Of a stretch of 64,000 bases of DNA, positions 33,077 through 45,232 are shown in pieces. The DNA lies in assembly GCA_037447655.1 (NCBI GenBank), contig JBBHKE010000776.1:41509-105508 (forward strand), read 5' to 3'. Source of the stretch: Zygnema cylindricum (lineage: Eukaryota; Streptophyta; Zygnematophyceae; Zygnematales; Zygnemataceae). Position 1 is the first letter of the stretch. Each line of letters starts with the position of its first letter. The notes beneath the pieces are model-generated. The model saw nothing but the letters and a program-made list of their open reading frames with translations. It did not search any database and had not been told where the DNA came from. Both the position numbers and the translations under genes were made by a program.

Positions 33077-36000
33077 TCAAAAAAAACTAAGTTTCGCTCG
33101 CCCCCTCTCAAATACATCCCGTGTGGCAGCTATCGTCAGCAAATCTGCCGCCTCCTCTTTTATCGGTACGTACGAAAGTGAAATCTCGTTTGCTGTTGCC
33201 AAATCTCTGACGAAATGCCATTGAATCCTGATGTGTTCGTCCTCTTGTGAAACACTGGATTTTTCGCCAACGCCATCGAACTCATGCTGACAGAATAAAT
33301 AGTCATACAACCAATGGGAACGCTCAACTCGCGTAACATCTCTTTAATCCAAATCGAAGCCTTAGATAGGTGACGCGCGGCCATATACTCAAATTCTGTG
33401 GAACACAACGCAACCGTAGGTTGAAGCCTAGAACTCCACGAGATCGCGGCTCCTCCAAAAATAAATGCGTACCTTGACGTGGACTTACTTGAATCAAAAT
33501 CGCCGCCCTAATCCGTGCACAATAACCAACACAATCCAAATAATATTTGTCTGAAGTACATAGAAGTCCAAGATCAATCGTTCTAACCAAATATCGAAAT
33601 ATACGTCGTACGGCCTCTTAATGCGCCTTCTTTGGCTCGTGACAATAACGGCTGACGATGGAAACCGCGGCCGAAATATTTGGACGAGTACCAACTCTAA
33701 GGTACATAAGTGAACCGACCGCTTCTCTATATGGTACATCAACAGAATCTTCTTCCTCAAACTTGCGAATGTGTAGATTTGCATCCAACGGCGTAGAAAG
33801 CGGTTTCGCGTCAGACATACCAAATCTCTCCAAAATCTCTTTACAATATTGAGCTTGACTCAATTTAATGTTCCCCTCTTTGTCGCGTACCACTTCAATC
33901 CCCAAAATATATCGTACCTCTCGAAGATCCGCTACTTTGAAATGCAATCCAAGGTAACGTTTCAACTCATTAATGCGCTCTAACTTGTCCCATGCCATCA
34001 AGAAATCATCCACATAAACAGAAAAGATGATTTAGTCAACTCTTTCACCTTTCACGTAAACTCTAGAATCAGATGTAGCCTGTACAAATCCGAATTTCAA
34101 TAGTACTTGATGAAGTCTCAAATACCATGTGCGTGGTGCCTGTTTCAAACCATATAATGACTTTCGCAAACGCCATACATTTCCTTCCTGCAAAGGAGAC
34201 ACGCCTTCCGGTACCTTCATGTATACCTCTTTCTCCAACTCACCATTTAAAAACGTCGTTTCCACGTCCATATGATGGACGTGTTTTTTTCCCCATCGCT
34301 GCAAGTGCAATAATAATCCGTAGTGAGTCGAACTTCACCACGGGAGCATAAGTCTATTTAAAGTCGATTCCCTCACGTTGTTAGAATCCCTTACAAACAA
34401 GCCTTGTCTTGTTCTTAATAATTTCACCCGAAGCTCTAGTATTCGTCTTAAATACCCACTTGCATCAATCGCCTTTTGCCCCTCCAGTAATTTCACCTCC
34501 TCAAAAGTTTGATTTTCAACCACCGATTTAAATTCTTTCTCCCACGCTGGTTTCCACTTACTCTCCCAATCGGCCGACCTCCTTGCCTCGCCATAAGATT
34601 GAGGGTCGCCGGTCATATTTACCGTAAGTGATTACGATAAAAGAAACTCCATCTCTTTAGCATCGGAAAGAAAATAATGTGAATTGGATGTATTTACCCT
34701 TTTTCGATCGTAAGTGAGTTTCTCCGGTTTCTTCCCCTTTGTACTCTGAGAGCTTCTCCTAAGAACTTGCTCCTCCTCCTTTTCCTCTTTCTCTTCCTCG
34801 GATTTAATTTCAATTTCTTTCTCACTCGATTTAGAACTCGATTTAGAACTCGATTTAGAGCTTTGAGATTTCCGAATGTTCGAAGGCACTCGGGAATCCA
34901 AAGATCCGTTACTATTTCTTTCAAATTCAACGTCAACCGATTTCCCCAATTTCTTTTTATGAGTTTTTACATTCGGTTCCTCATCGGATTTCGAATCCCC
35001 AATTTACGGAAAACTCTCAATTTCACTCTCCTCATAAAAATCCAAATTCTCTTTAAATTTCCTCACGGAATTCATGGCGGGTTTGAGATCCTTATGAAAA
35101 TCAACATTCCGAGATTCCTCCACGGTGTGACGAGCAGGATCATACACACCGTACAAATTCCCTTTCGCACTATAACCAACAAAAATTCTCGGCCAACTCC
35201 TTGGTGCAAATTTCCCCTTCCTCTTAATTGATTCTATATAAACCGTGGCATAACATCCCCAAATTCTCAAATGATGAACTGTGTGCTTTCTCCCACTCCA
35301 CAACTCCTCCGTTGTTTTACTTCCGGTAACGGAAGTGAGTCTTCGGTTACAAATGTAATATGCCGTAAGAGTGGCATCTCCCCACAAAAACATCTCTCGT
35401 CCGGAGCTATGAATCATCGCACGAATCATTTCTTGTAAGGTACAATCCTTCCTCTCGGCCGCTCCATTTGACTCCAAAGAATAAGGCGTCATGAATTGAT
35501 GCCTTATTCCCCACTCCTTAAAATACCTCTCAAAAACAACAAACTCTCCTCCATTATCCAGCCGAATAGACTTAAGCTTCTAATCAATTTGCCTCTCGGC
35601 CATTACATGCCACTCTTTAAATTTTTCAAATGCATCCGATTTCTTTTTCAATAAATATACCCATGACTTCCGAGAGAAATCATCAACAATCACCAAAGTA
35701 TACTTATTACCTCCAATTGTCTCGGGTTTAATATGTCCGCAAAGATCGATGTGGACAACCTCCAAAGGATTTTGAGCTCGATGATTGACGTCTTTATTCG
35801 GATGGGATTTCCGAATTTGACGTCCTTTGCTACATCCTCCGTATCCATTAACCTTCTCACCAGATGCGAGGTCCAAACCCCTCACCGAAAAATGACGAAT
35901 CATCTTCTTCAAACTTACCTCGGATATGTGACACATCCGATGATGCCATAAGGTAAGATCACCTTTCAACTCCAAAATTTGATGTGCAATCCCCTCGGTG

Positions 36001-37439
36001 GGAACTTTAGTTTTCGGCCTCTTCCATAAGAGCCGACTATGATTCGCATCCGTCACAACTCCTTCTCCAATTACATTCCCCTTTTCATTTCAAATCTCTA
36101 AATTGATCACCTCTCGCAAGTAAGCTTCCACCAACCCGTTGGATTTGTGGAACACTTAACAAATTAACCGAACCGTCCGGAATACAAAGAGTATTTTGAA
36201 GACGATACTTCATGGATTTCTCTTTCCCCTCATTATCCCATGAAAGGAGATCAAGCCGAACGGTGCCAACCGTGCCAACCGAAATGACATGGCCGCTTGC
36301 TATCGTAATAAACTTTGGAACCGTAAGTTCCCGCATGTCATCGAACAAGGTGGCATCCGTGCAAACATGGTGAGATGCCCCCGTATCAATAATCCACTCT
36401 TTCTCCAAATTTCCTCCACTTCTTACCGAATCAAGAGTAAGGTTAAGAAGCGAAAAATCATCACTGGTTTCATTACCATAGTCAAAGTAATTTGCATTAC
36501 CATAGCCACGACCACCACCGCGGCCTTCTCCTCGGCCGCCACCTCGGCCGCCTCTATCACCTCCTCTACCTCCTCTTCCACCTCCAAAATCGCCACTCTT
36601 CGCATAACATTGAGGGCTCGTATGCCCCCGCTTACCGCAATAATGGCATTGCTTGTCCTTATCTGGACAAGAGGAAGACAAATGTCCGAGCCGGTTACAT
36701 CGGTAGCATGTCACATTGGAAAGATCCGAAGGGACCTTCGGTGGATGACCTTGATCCTTCTTGTTGCCTTGGCCGCCACCACCACCTCTCGGGCCACCTC
36801 CTCTACCACCTCCTCTACCACGGGCAAAGTTAAGATCCGGGGTTTCGAGAGTAGTAGAGTTCATAACTCCTCCTCCTCCACTTGAGAAGCCGTTGGAGTT
36901 CCCTCCGACATTTTGATAAAATTGACGGTGAATCCAAAGGTGTTATCCGCCTTCGCTCATAAAATAGCTTTAAGATGTGAAAGCTTGTCCGATAAAGCGT
37001 TAAGAAAGACGCTTGATTTATCCGCATCCAAGATAACTCGACCATTGTTGAGTAATTGCTCGAGTATAATATTGAAGCGCTTCACGGCATCATCCATCAA
37101 TTCATTTGGCTTGATTTTGAAATTCATAAATTCTGTATACACATATTGACCCTTGTTCTCAACACCCTTCTCATACTGCTCCTCAAGTGCTTGCCAACAC
37201 TCATGGGCCGTATCGTGAGCGAGGAAATGATCAAGAACGGAAGAAGTGCAATTTTTCATCAAACCGGTCGTTGTCACGATTTCCTTCAATCTCCATTGAG
37301 CACGCGCTTTGATCTCGATAGGCATTTTTTCTTCACCATTGACAATCCTCCAAAGCTTCTTGAGCATAAGTTGGCATGAAATAAACTTCTTCCAAGCGAC
37401 ATAATTGTTGCCATTAAAGGCCACGGATTTCCCCGACAT
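33077..37439 (-). pseudogene. Copia gag-pol of element 4 with several frameshifts
   Basis: Gag (37439-36957) opens MSGKSVAFNGNNYVAWKK, a UBN2-type capsid domain. A Gly/Arg-rich region holds two zinc knuckles (CYRCNRLGHLSSSC and CHYCGKRGHTSPQC). The protease follows with WIIDTGASHHVC (36380-36330). Integrase zinc residues and core (LWHHRMCH, VHIDLCGH) lie in 36056-35580, and SNGAAERKD and the rest to 35004. A Lys/Glu/Ser linker repeats SKSSSKSSSKSS near 34850. Reverse transcriptase (34616-33618) has MDVETTFLNG and an intact YVDDFLM box. RNase H remnants (33590-33077) show STEFEYMAA. Frame breaks near 36957, 36070, 35580, 34625, 34335, 34030 and 33600 make it non-functional as read. Confidence 0.9.
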
Positions 37440-37796
37440 ATGATAATCTTCTTCGTTTTCTTAACCTTCGTCAAACTCGGAATCTTCTTCTATCTTCACC
37501 TTTCCCTTCCTTATCCTCTCTTTTCTCTCACTCTCATTAGCTCCTCCACTAAATGGATCGACATCCGGAAAGGAAGTGTTTTCTTTGCTCTCATTCGGTT
37601 GAGTTTGAAAGCGGGAATCTACATATCTATAAGTGTATCAAACATTTTTTCGAATTTTCTCTCCGTATTTCGGGTCTCCTCAAATTGAAAACCCGAAAAA
37701 CTGAACTCTCTTGCTCTCTAAGACTTCGACATGGGGGAAGGAGTATTTCTATTTTTCTTTCTCCCCATGCACTCCCTCTCTATCTTCGAAGCACTA

Positions 37797-37808
37797 GCTC
37801 CGAGACCA
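37797..37808 (-). other. Primer-binding site of element 4, tRNA 3'-end type
   Basis: Two bases after the 5' LTR the coding strand reads TGGTCTCGGAGC, 10 of 12 with the usual plant initiator Met site TGGTATCAGAGC that pairs with the tRNA 3' end. It contrasts with elements 1-3. Confidence 0.82.
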
Positions 37809-37810
37809 AT

Positions 37811-38434
37811 TGTAGGATCATATAATAAATTCTCACAACATAATTCACCAATAAAAACAGAAATATATCACAGCGGAAGCTCATACAAAGCAAGAGGATA
37901 ATCAGCCAAAAATATTTATAAGTGTTCTTGGCCGAAGCCTCTTATATCGTCACTCTCCTCTCTTCCCTCTCTTAAGATAATAATGATCTCTACTCCATAA
38001 AAAGATTTTATATCTGTAGCGCACAGCTGCAAACTTTATCTCTCCTCTAACTACCTTCCAAACAAAGGAAACAAGGTCAGCTAGCAAGTCGACAAAATTA
38101 TGTCCTATTCCACAAAGGTCTCCAATTCTGTCCTATTCCACAAAGGTCTTCTGCTGAAATAAACAAAGGAAAACACAGAAGGAAGATTCCACGAAAAAAG
38201 GCGTTCATGCCTCTTCTTCAAATAATAAGTTTCGTGCGTATGAAATGAAACAACCTGCACACGCAAAAATAAAAGTTACGCGAAACGAAATAGTACATTT
38301 TGTTCGCGGGCGCTCCGCTTAATGTCACGAAACGACATCGCACATTTCGTACGATGAAGCGAGACTGAACTCCAAAACAAATAGTTGTACGTATGACGCT
38401 TCGCGATATATTGGCGATTCGTCATTATCCAACA
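37811..38434 (-). repeat. 5' LTR of element 4
   Basis: A 624-bp promoter LTR. On the coding strand it starts TGTTGGATAATG and ends at 37811. I see no antisense A/B-box module here like the one in elements 1 and 2. Confidence 0.92.
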
Positions 38435-38439
38435 ATTAC

Positions 38440-38798
38440 ATCAATTACCTCTTGCGGTGTTGGAAGCGCTCAATATCAGTTGTACTGAAAAGTTCAATTT
38501 CACGAAAATTACACGAAAGAAATGTTAAATTTTGTAAAAATTTGCCGCTCAGTGTTTGAAATCACATATACATATTGTGTAGGGACAAAAATGGAAAAAG
38601 CGGTCACAAATAGTTAATGATTACGGAAATCTTTTGGTTTAAATCCTATTGCAGTTAAAGTTAATTGTTGAACGGGCTTTGCGTTCTCCAAGGTGGCTTT
38701 TATGGTACATTGCCCATCGTTATCACTTATCAGTGCTATCATTAAATCGGTCGATGGTTTTTCTGACTAGAAATCATATCATAGTGTTAACAACACTA
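38440..38798. other. Non-coding spacer
   Basis: No gene. The last 160 bases resemble 28220-28375 weakly. Confidence 0.4.
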
Positions 38799-38800
38799 TA

Positions 38801-39014
38801 CCGTGTTTCGCCATTAGTGTTAATATTTTTTTGCCACTTAAAACATATTTTCTCCGTACACACTTGTCCGATTTTCACATGGAGACCGCCAATGCGAAGG
38901 TGAGGATCTTGGCTAACAATCGTAACAGGCAGATCCAGAATTCGACAAGCGTGTACGGAGAAAAATGTTTTTAAGCGGCAAAAAAAAGATCCGCACTAAT
39001 AGCGATACAAGGTG
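38801..39014. mobile_element. TA-type foldback MITE, short form, copy C
   Basis: The left end CCGTGTTTCGCCATTAGTG follows TA (38799-38800) and lacks the first two family bases. The right end is before TA (39015-39016). The arms share TTTCTCCGTACACACTTGTC with copies A and B. Confidence 0.78.
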
Positions 39015-39016
39015 TA

Positions 39017-41080
39017 AAGTGGTTGACGAAGTGGACTACAATATGCCACGTGTAACTTCATTAAAATAGTATTGCATCTTTTCATTTATTACTACTAATG
39101 AATCCTTAACGGTGGTAAACGATGGGCTTTTATTCCACACGTTTTCACAATGTACAGACTACGTATTCTCATCGCATTGTAAACAAAACGCCAAAGCGTA
39201 TCCGGCGGCTTGCACGTTCGTTGCGAATACGTGTTTTTATTCCACTGGGATAGGGTACGGCATCACGGCACATGAGGTACGGTACGGTAAGGTAAGATAT
39301 TTCAAACCGGGCCATATAGACAATAGTACAATAGTACGATACGAACCAAGATTTCGCGCGGACGGACGCCTCCATTTTGAAACTTCTTGAGCTTGTCTAG
39401 AAGTATCCACAGCAAGTATTGTACAAGTATTTTAAGTACAAGTACTGCAAAGTACGAGTATTGTATAAAGTATTAAATGCCATTAAAAAATTTCAAATTT
39501 GCAAGTACAAGTATTGTATAAGTACCATAGTTCAAAAGTAGGTCATACAGTATGACCTTAAGACCCATATTGTATTCAGACCTATTCGGACCAATTATAA
39601 CATTCGGACCAAAAAAATTTATTTGCACCGTCAGATTCGGACGATCGGACGGTCGCTAATCAAAGTAGCGATCTAAGAAGATCACATGAAAAGCCCATAA
39701 CACAACTTACGATAATGGCGCCGACCAAAGGCCTACCATAAAAACGCCTACTTTTGAACTATGATAAGGGTAACCTTCAATCAGGCGTTCCCAGTAATCG
39801 TACGAACACGTTTACTGGCAGTAATATTTGTAACACCCTTCCATCAGGTCGTGCCAGTGAATGAGGTGTTAGATTGCGATTGGTACCACGTAGGACCTGT
39901 TGAGCCGCCCGGGAATAATCATCATTTCCAAAAGGACAAAATCGCAGCTGCGTATGTGTACGATTAGACGCCGATTAAAATATCCAGTAGCGTCACGCTA
40001 ATGTACAATCTGAACGCTCTTAAGGTTGTTGTGGTATCAACGGCCACGAAAACCGTTGCAAAATTAAAGTTTGTACAAATGTCGAAGAATGTACCATTTG
40101 TACGTGAATCGCTTTATGAAGGAGACGTCACAGGATGTCCTACAACCAAGTTTTTTTTTGTCGTCGAACAGGCTGGCTATACAACCAAGATTTTCTGTCG
40201 TCGAACAGGCTGGCTTTTATGTCACACGGTACACTCCAATTGCCACATGTAAGTTTATTGCTTCACGTCTGTCGTGGATCGACTCTGACTTTACAAGTGG
40301 ACCAAAACACGCGTCCAGTAATCACAAACTATCCTCCCGAGGACAGTCGGAGGAGACTAGCTACGTACTGGAAATAAGAAGCGTTTGCGTCGAAAATTGA
40401 AAATCGGACGGTGGTATTTTTCTCCAAGAAGTCTGGAGAATCTCAACGAATTTTTAGTAAACATCTTTTGTAAAAAAAAAAAAAAAAACAATACGGCTCA
40501 GAAAGTACATCGCGTTTTTTTCCGATTTATTCAAAATTCACGAATTATACGTTTTAATCGGAAAAAAGGAAAAAATCGCGCGATTTGAACAACTATGACT
40601 AAAAGACTCTGGCAAATTTGCAAGTACAAGTATTAAAAGACCATTGCAAATTTCAAATTTGCAAGTACAAGTATTGTATAAGTATTAGGAAACGATTGCA
40701 AGTACAAGTACATCATGTGTTAGGAGACTAATAACTGTAATAAGGACTTACAAGAAGACTGAACGGTTAAAAGTTTCAAATTCCAATGGAGGAAAAGCAA
40801 CAGAATTTATTTTCACTACTAAAACGACTTTCCTGCAATTTTTTTACATAGGATTAATACAACGAGCTACAGTAGTTCTTGTCCAGTACTGTACTTTGGC
40901 CTCTGGTAAGTTCTTTTTAACAAGATATTCCAGCAGAATGAATATTATATTATAACAGACGAAGCTACAATATAATATTATTCAAAATATTTTCCTGCAA
41001 CTTTTTGAAACTTTGATGTTAAACTTAGATGTAGGTCGTACTATCAAAATCGGATTTTTCTCTCTCTGAATAGTACGGAA
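39017..41080. other. Non-coding spacer with short repeats
   Basis: No convincing gene. AAGTACAAGTATT words cluster at 39410-39530 and 40610-40710. A dispersed repeat at 39640-39766 matches 27690-27812. A ~37-base tandem repeat (TGTCGTCGAACAGGCTGGCT twice, about 40158 and 40197) lies inside a short frame I do not trust. Confidence 0.5.
39640..39766. repeat. Dispersed repeat, matches 27690-27812
   Basis: GATCGGACGGTCG through ACTTTTGAACTATGAT, about 90 percent like 27690-27812 by eye. No terminal inverted repeats or coding. Confidence 0.8.
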
Positions 41081-42223
41081 ATGTATATGAGGGAAGGAGG
41101 GAAGACACAGATGGAGCAGCCATGGCTGATGGAAGGAGAAGGAGTAGGATTTGAAGGAGAAGTAGAAGGAGAAGGAGGAAATGACAGGGAAGGAAAAGAG
41201 GAGGAAGAAGGAGAAGGAGAACAATTTGGAGAACAGACAAAATCATCGGTAGAGAGAAAAGATTTGATGACAGAAATAGATATTTTGCGGGAAGACTTAG
41301 CTTGCAAAAAGAAAGATATGGCAATATTACTGAAAGAAAGTGAAAGAAAAGAGAAAATGTTAAGGAGTTGTTTGGAAGATTTGGCTGCAAAAGATGCCAT
41401 TATTGAAGCCATGGTGAAAGAAGCTGTGATTGATGACGTCCAAGAGAGAATAGATGATCTTGCTGAACAGGTAAAGACACTTCTTTTAAGAATAGAGTTA
41501 GAAAGACGACAAAAAATGGAAGAGACAGAAGCAAGGAAGAGAGCGGAAGAAGAGAGAGAGAAGGAAGTTTCACAACTGAAAGAAGAAATGAAACTGGTAG
41601 AACTTAGAGCGAGAGGGATTCTTTTTGTGTCAGAGGCAGCTGAGAGAGAATTAAAAATGAAGCTGGAGAAAGGAGAATGGTGTCCAATGGAAGTTTTGGA
41701 GAAAGAGAGAAGCGTTCGGATGAAATTGCAGGAAAAATTGGAAAAGAAATCCACAATCTTGACTTGTCTGGAAAATGCTTTAGCTTCAGAAAGACGTGAC
41801 CGAGTGAAAGAAGTCGACAAGTTAAAGTACAGATTAGAGGTGGCAGAAGAGGACAGACAAATTTTAGTAGAAGAATTTAGTACCAAACTAGTGGCATTGT
41901 CGAAAGAAAAAGCCGATGCTGAATATAAATTGCAAAAGCTCACTAAAAAGTTTAAAAAGGAGGAGAAATATCTCGCTCCAGAAATTTTTCTCTCGATTCC
42001 CGAGAGACATGTGGAGAACGGCTTGAAAAGACGACGCATGGAGCAAAATAGTGCAGTCAAAATAAAGGATGTAATAGAAGCTCCATTATTAGAAACAAGG
42101 AAGGAGGGTCAACTGACTTGTTCTCCTGAAAATGAAAATCATTTTTGTGCGAAAGAAGCTAAGAGATTTGTTGACTTGGTTCATTCCTTTGGCAAATGCT
42201 TTATTGAGAAATACTCTAAATAA
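41081..42223 (+). CDS. Coiled-coil protein of unknown function
   Basis: An intronless 380-codon frame, far longer than chance in this AT-rich region, with a steady codon pattern. Residues 1-50 are Gly/Glu-rich (EGEVEGEGG, EEEEGEGEQ). Residues about 55-305 are a nearly continuous Lys/Glu/Leu-rich heptad pattern typical of a long coiled coil. The basic GLKRRRM near residue 315 could act in nuclear import (inference). The C-terminal 60 residues look globular (KEAKRFVDLVHSFGKCFIEKYSK). No signal peptide or membrane segment is seen. The first ATG is at 41081; MEQPWLM, ten codons on, is an alternative start. I recognise no family and assign no role. It may be one exon of a larger gene, but no splice signals are needed to close it (TAA at 42221). 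Confidence 0.68.
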   Translation: MYMREGGKTQMEQPWLMEGEGVGFEGEVEGEGGNDREGKEEEEGEGEQFGEQTKSSVERKDLMTEIDILREDLACKKKDMAILLKESERKEKMLRSCLEDLAAKDAIIEAMVKEAVIDDVQERIDDLAEQVKTLLLRIELERRQKMEETEARKRAEEEREKEVSQLKEEMKLVELRARGILFVSEAAERELKMKLEKGEWCPMEVLEKERSVRMKLQEKLEKKSTILTCLENALASERRDRVKEVDKLKYRLEVAEEDRQILVEEFSTKLVALSKEKADAEYKLQKLTKKFKKEEKYLAPEIFLSIPERHVENGLKRRRMEQNSAVKIKDVIEAPLLETRKEGQLTCSPENENHFCAKEAKRFVDLVHSFGKCFIEKYSK

Positions 42224-42252
42224 GCATAATTTTCAGCATTATCGGGCACCAT

Positions 42253-42447
42253 CGTACAAAAAAGAGCAGGTAAATGTTTGAATTGAAATGTTTTTTGTCC
42301 AAAAAAGAGCAGATGAATTTTAGAATTTGATTTTTTTTTGTACAATAGGACAAACATCTTGACAGAATTAAATCTGAGCAGTAAAGTTGTCTAGCGAACA
42401 TTTTGTAAGCAATCGTCCAAAAAAGAGCAGATAAATATTGGAATTGG
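42253..42447 (+). repeat. Three copies of a 33-base repeat after the coiled-coil gene
   Basis: The core CAAAAAAGAGCAG plus ~17 bases occurs at about 42255, 42299 and 42417, with AT-rich sequence between. A related core (AGAGCAGATGAATCTTATT) appears in the SNARE gene near 62021. Confidence 0.6.
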
Positions 42448-42567
42448 AGGGGGGCTGTAGAGGGAGAGGGAGAGAAAGACGGAGAGGGAGAGGGAGAGGG
42501 AGAGGGAGAGGGAGAGGAAGGAGAGGGAAAGAGGGAGAGGGAGAGGAAGTCGGAAACGGAGAGGGAG

Positions 42568-42598
<31 letters not shown>

Positions 42599-42705
42599 GA
42601 GAGGAAGAGGGAGAGGGAGAGGAAGAGGGAGAGGAAGAGGGAGAGGGAGAGGGTGAGGAAGAGGGAGAGGCAGAGGGAAAGGGAGAGGGAGAGAGAGGCG
42701 AACAA
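42448..42705 (+). repeat. (GGGAGA)n hexanucleotide array
   Basis: About 250 purine-only bases on the plus strand, chiefly GGGAGA and GGAAGA units. Same composition as 60358-60480 and as the complement of 56098-56849. Confidence 0.92.
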
Positions 42706-44450
42706 TTTGACAGACAATGAAATCTGGTATCAAAGAAACTGTGAGGCGAGCCTTTTGTAAGTATAGCTTGTGATTAAATGCAGAAGAAGTCAGAAACAAA
42801 GGACAAAACTACCTTTAGTTAATGACACTGTGAGGTTGGGAATTTGGTCAACTTTTTTTTTTTTTTTTTTTCTTCCTTTTTCGTAGCTCAATCTAGCGGT
42901 TTTCCTTTAGTGAAATACAGGTGTGAACTAAAGTTCATAACCAAGTTCTTCGACCATTTTTGTAAGAAAAAGACGAAAAAAAGACATTGAAATGACATTG
43001 AATCTTGATCGCAACAACGGTCATAATAAAAAATAAAAAAAAGCAAGAAAAAGACTTAACTGTTGCAAGGGTTCATTTTAATGATTCGGTCATAAGATTT
43101 AAAATGTAACTGCAATTTGAGTGTGTTAAAAAAAAAAAAGTGAGAAAAAAATTGCCAAGGATTCGTCCACAAATCCTATTGGTGGAAGGAAAATCTCTAA
43201 GTATCCTTTGCTTCACTTCTATACCCCTCTCCCATTTTGTTGACTTTATAACTTCCTTGCATTGTATTTTTTCTAAGTTTTTGTTTTTTGTTTTTGTTTT
43301 GTTTTTCCTCGACTAACATAGGTTGTTATTCTTGTCTCTTTATATTAGTAGCAAATCAAAGACAATGGAGTCAAATCTTCTTTTTAAGCACGGAAAAAAA
43401 TAGCATTTATTTTCCGAAGGAGATGATGTCTCATTCCTCAGGATTTTCTGATTTTGTACCTGCAATTGTTGTAAGCTTCTTTTGTTATTTCTACACCTGA
43501 GCATATTTTCTATTGTTATTTTGACACGTGTACGCTCTAGTTTTTTGGAAGCTTGTGGCACTTGTCATTATTATTTAAAAATGTCATTATGGTGGCATAT
43601 TAGTGATAACCAGATATCATAAGCTTTTGTTTCGTTTTCCAAATTCTCAGTCTTATTTACCATCATCCACACCCACACAAGTATTGACATGTGGTGAAAC
43701 ATTATCATATACTTTTATTAAAAATAAAATATACCTTAATTAAAAATAAAACCCATACTTTATTTAAAAGTGCGATGGTAAACCATCTGAGTCCATGGGA
43801 AAAGGGGCGGCAACGCCAAAGCTGAAAAACTACATGTGAAGGGGAAAAGCTTTATTGCGAAATATATATATATTTTTTAAAGAATACCTCTGCGAGCTGA
43901 ATTCTCTCAATCAACAAATTACTATATTTCTCCTGCAATCACACTTGAGATAACTTTACAAATTTTATCCAACAAATGGCAGTTGTTGCGTCCCTTTTTG
44001 ACCATATGTTTCCGTAGATGCATTTTTCCACAACAACTTCTGAGATTTGAAAAAAAGTTTGTTGTTTCTAACTTCAACCACTAGGCATTGCTAATTTTGA
44101 AACCAGTTCCCAACGATATCACCATTGCGCGTAACAGAAACAGGAGGACTGGAGTTAATGGAGGAAATGGAGTTAACGGATGAAATTAGTAAGGGGCACA
44201 CAAGGGGAACGGAAAAGGATAGAGAGTTAAAATAAATAAATAAATTAGTTTGCCGATTTCTGTCGAGTTAATTTGTGTTTTTTCCAAGGAATTAGGAAAA
44301 AGAAAGCTGAAAGTACTTATTTTGATTTTGTATCAGTTCGAGGTTGAGCAATTCTCCTAGGATAAACTTGCTTGTATATGCAATTGTGTTATTTGTGTTT
44401 TTTCTAAGGAATTAGGAAAAAGAAGGCAAAATAATACAGCTTTATTAGGC
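42706..44450. other. Non-coding spacer
   Basis: A homopolymer T run at 42849-42870 and AT-rich sequence. Nothing recognised as a gene. Confidence 0.4.
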
Positions 44451-44749
44451 TTGCTTGCTTTTTGTAGAAGTGAGTTAACACTTTATGCCTTATTTTTTCT
44501 TCAAATAATGGGCGGTCTTCCCATACAAGTCATGATCTTGATGATGACTGTGACAACAGTGACGATGCAATTGTTACGAATTTCACGACTTGCAAAAATG
44601 TATATGTTATCTATATCTTCTATATTCTCTGGACGCGATCTTCACCATCCGATTGTGTTTTTTGGTGTGGGTAAATTCCTTTGTTCTCCATTTAGTAGAG
44701 GATTTTTTTTTTTTTTTCTTATTAATTTATTTTTGCCATACTCCACTCC

Positions 44750-44835
44750 TAGGCAGAATATATTTTGGCAGCTAGTGGCTAGGCAGAATATATTCTGGCA
44801 GGCTATATTCCACTCTTCGCAAAATATATTTTGGA
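44750..44835. repeat. Short near-palindromic tandem repeat
   Basis: AGGCAGAATATATTTTGGCAG (44751-44771) recurs as AGGCAGAATATATTCTGGCAG at about 44790, and a third diverged copy (GCAAAATATATTTTGGAAC) follows. Each unit is nearly its own reverse complement. Confidence 0.65.
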
Positions 44836-45111
44836 ACTTAGCGACATTAAAGTTTTCAGAATTTCCATTTACTCTTTTTTTCAACGAAATGTAATTACAT
44901 GTCAATTCCAACAGAACCAAAATATCTCCCTAGTCTAGAAATAAAATAAGTGGGTAAATAAGTCCGAGTATCCCACAAGTGGCAGGAAATACTCGATTTT
45001 TTCCCTCGTAAACATGCGACAACCGTCCCATTCTCAAACCGAACCTCCCTGGGCTCCCTACAGTGTGAGGTCCGGTTCTCGTATCGAGGGACAACAGGTA
45101 CCTATTGAGGG

Positions 45112-45232
45112 ATAAAATCTCTTATTTCTACGACGGAAAAATATCGTATTTCTATGAGGGGTAAATCTTGTATTTCTACGAGGGAAAAATTCTCGTATTC
45201 CTATGAAGGACAAAACTCTTTATTTCCCTCCA
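45112..45232 (+). repeat. Imperfect tandem repeat, unit about 28 bases
   Basis: Four to five copies of a unit like AAAATCTCGTATTTCTACGAGGG with changes. No coding value. Confidence 0.65.

Larger units (their letters stand above)
32434..38434 (-). mobile_element. Ty1/copia LTR retrotransposon (element 4)
   Basis: A 6,001-bp element with LTRs at 32434-33043 and 37811-38434 (TGTAGGATC start and CCAACA end in plus orientation). The perfect target duplication ATTAC is at 32429-32433 and 38435-38439. It has a conventional primer site, a polypurine tract and a full Copia domain set with many frameshifts. Its lineage differs from elements 1-3. Confidence 0.95.

Noticed and set aside
41044-42060. 338-codon minus-strand frame opposite the coiled-coil gene
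   Set aside because: Ser/Phe-rich mirror of a Lys/Glu-rich coding strand; the plus frame has the coherent heptad pattern and longer span.
42368-42799. Leu/Pro/Ser-rich frames on the minus strand
   Set aside because: Complement of the GGGAGA array.
44451-44894. 147-codon frame with hydrophobic segments
   Set aside because: Composition follows poly-T runs and the ATATATT repeat; no family resemblance and no splice-supported extension.
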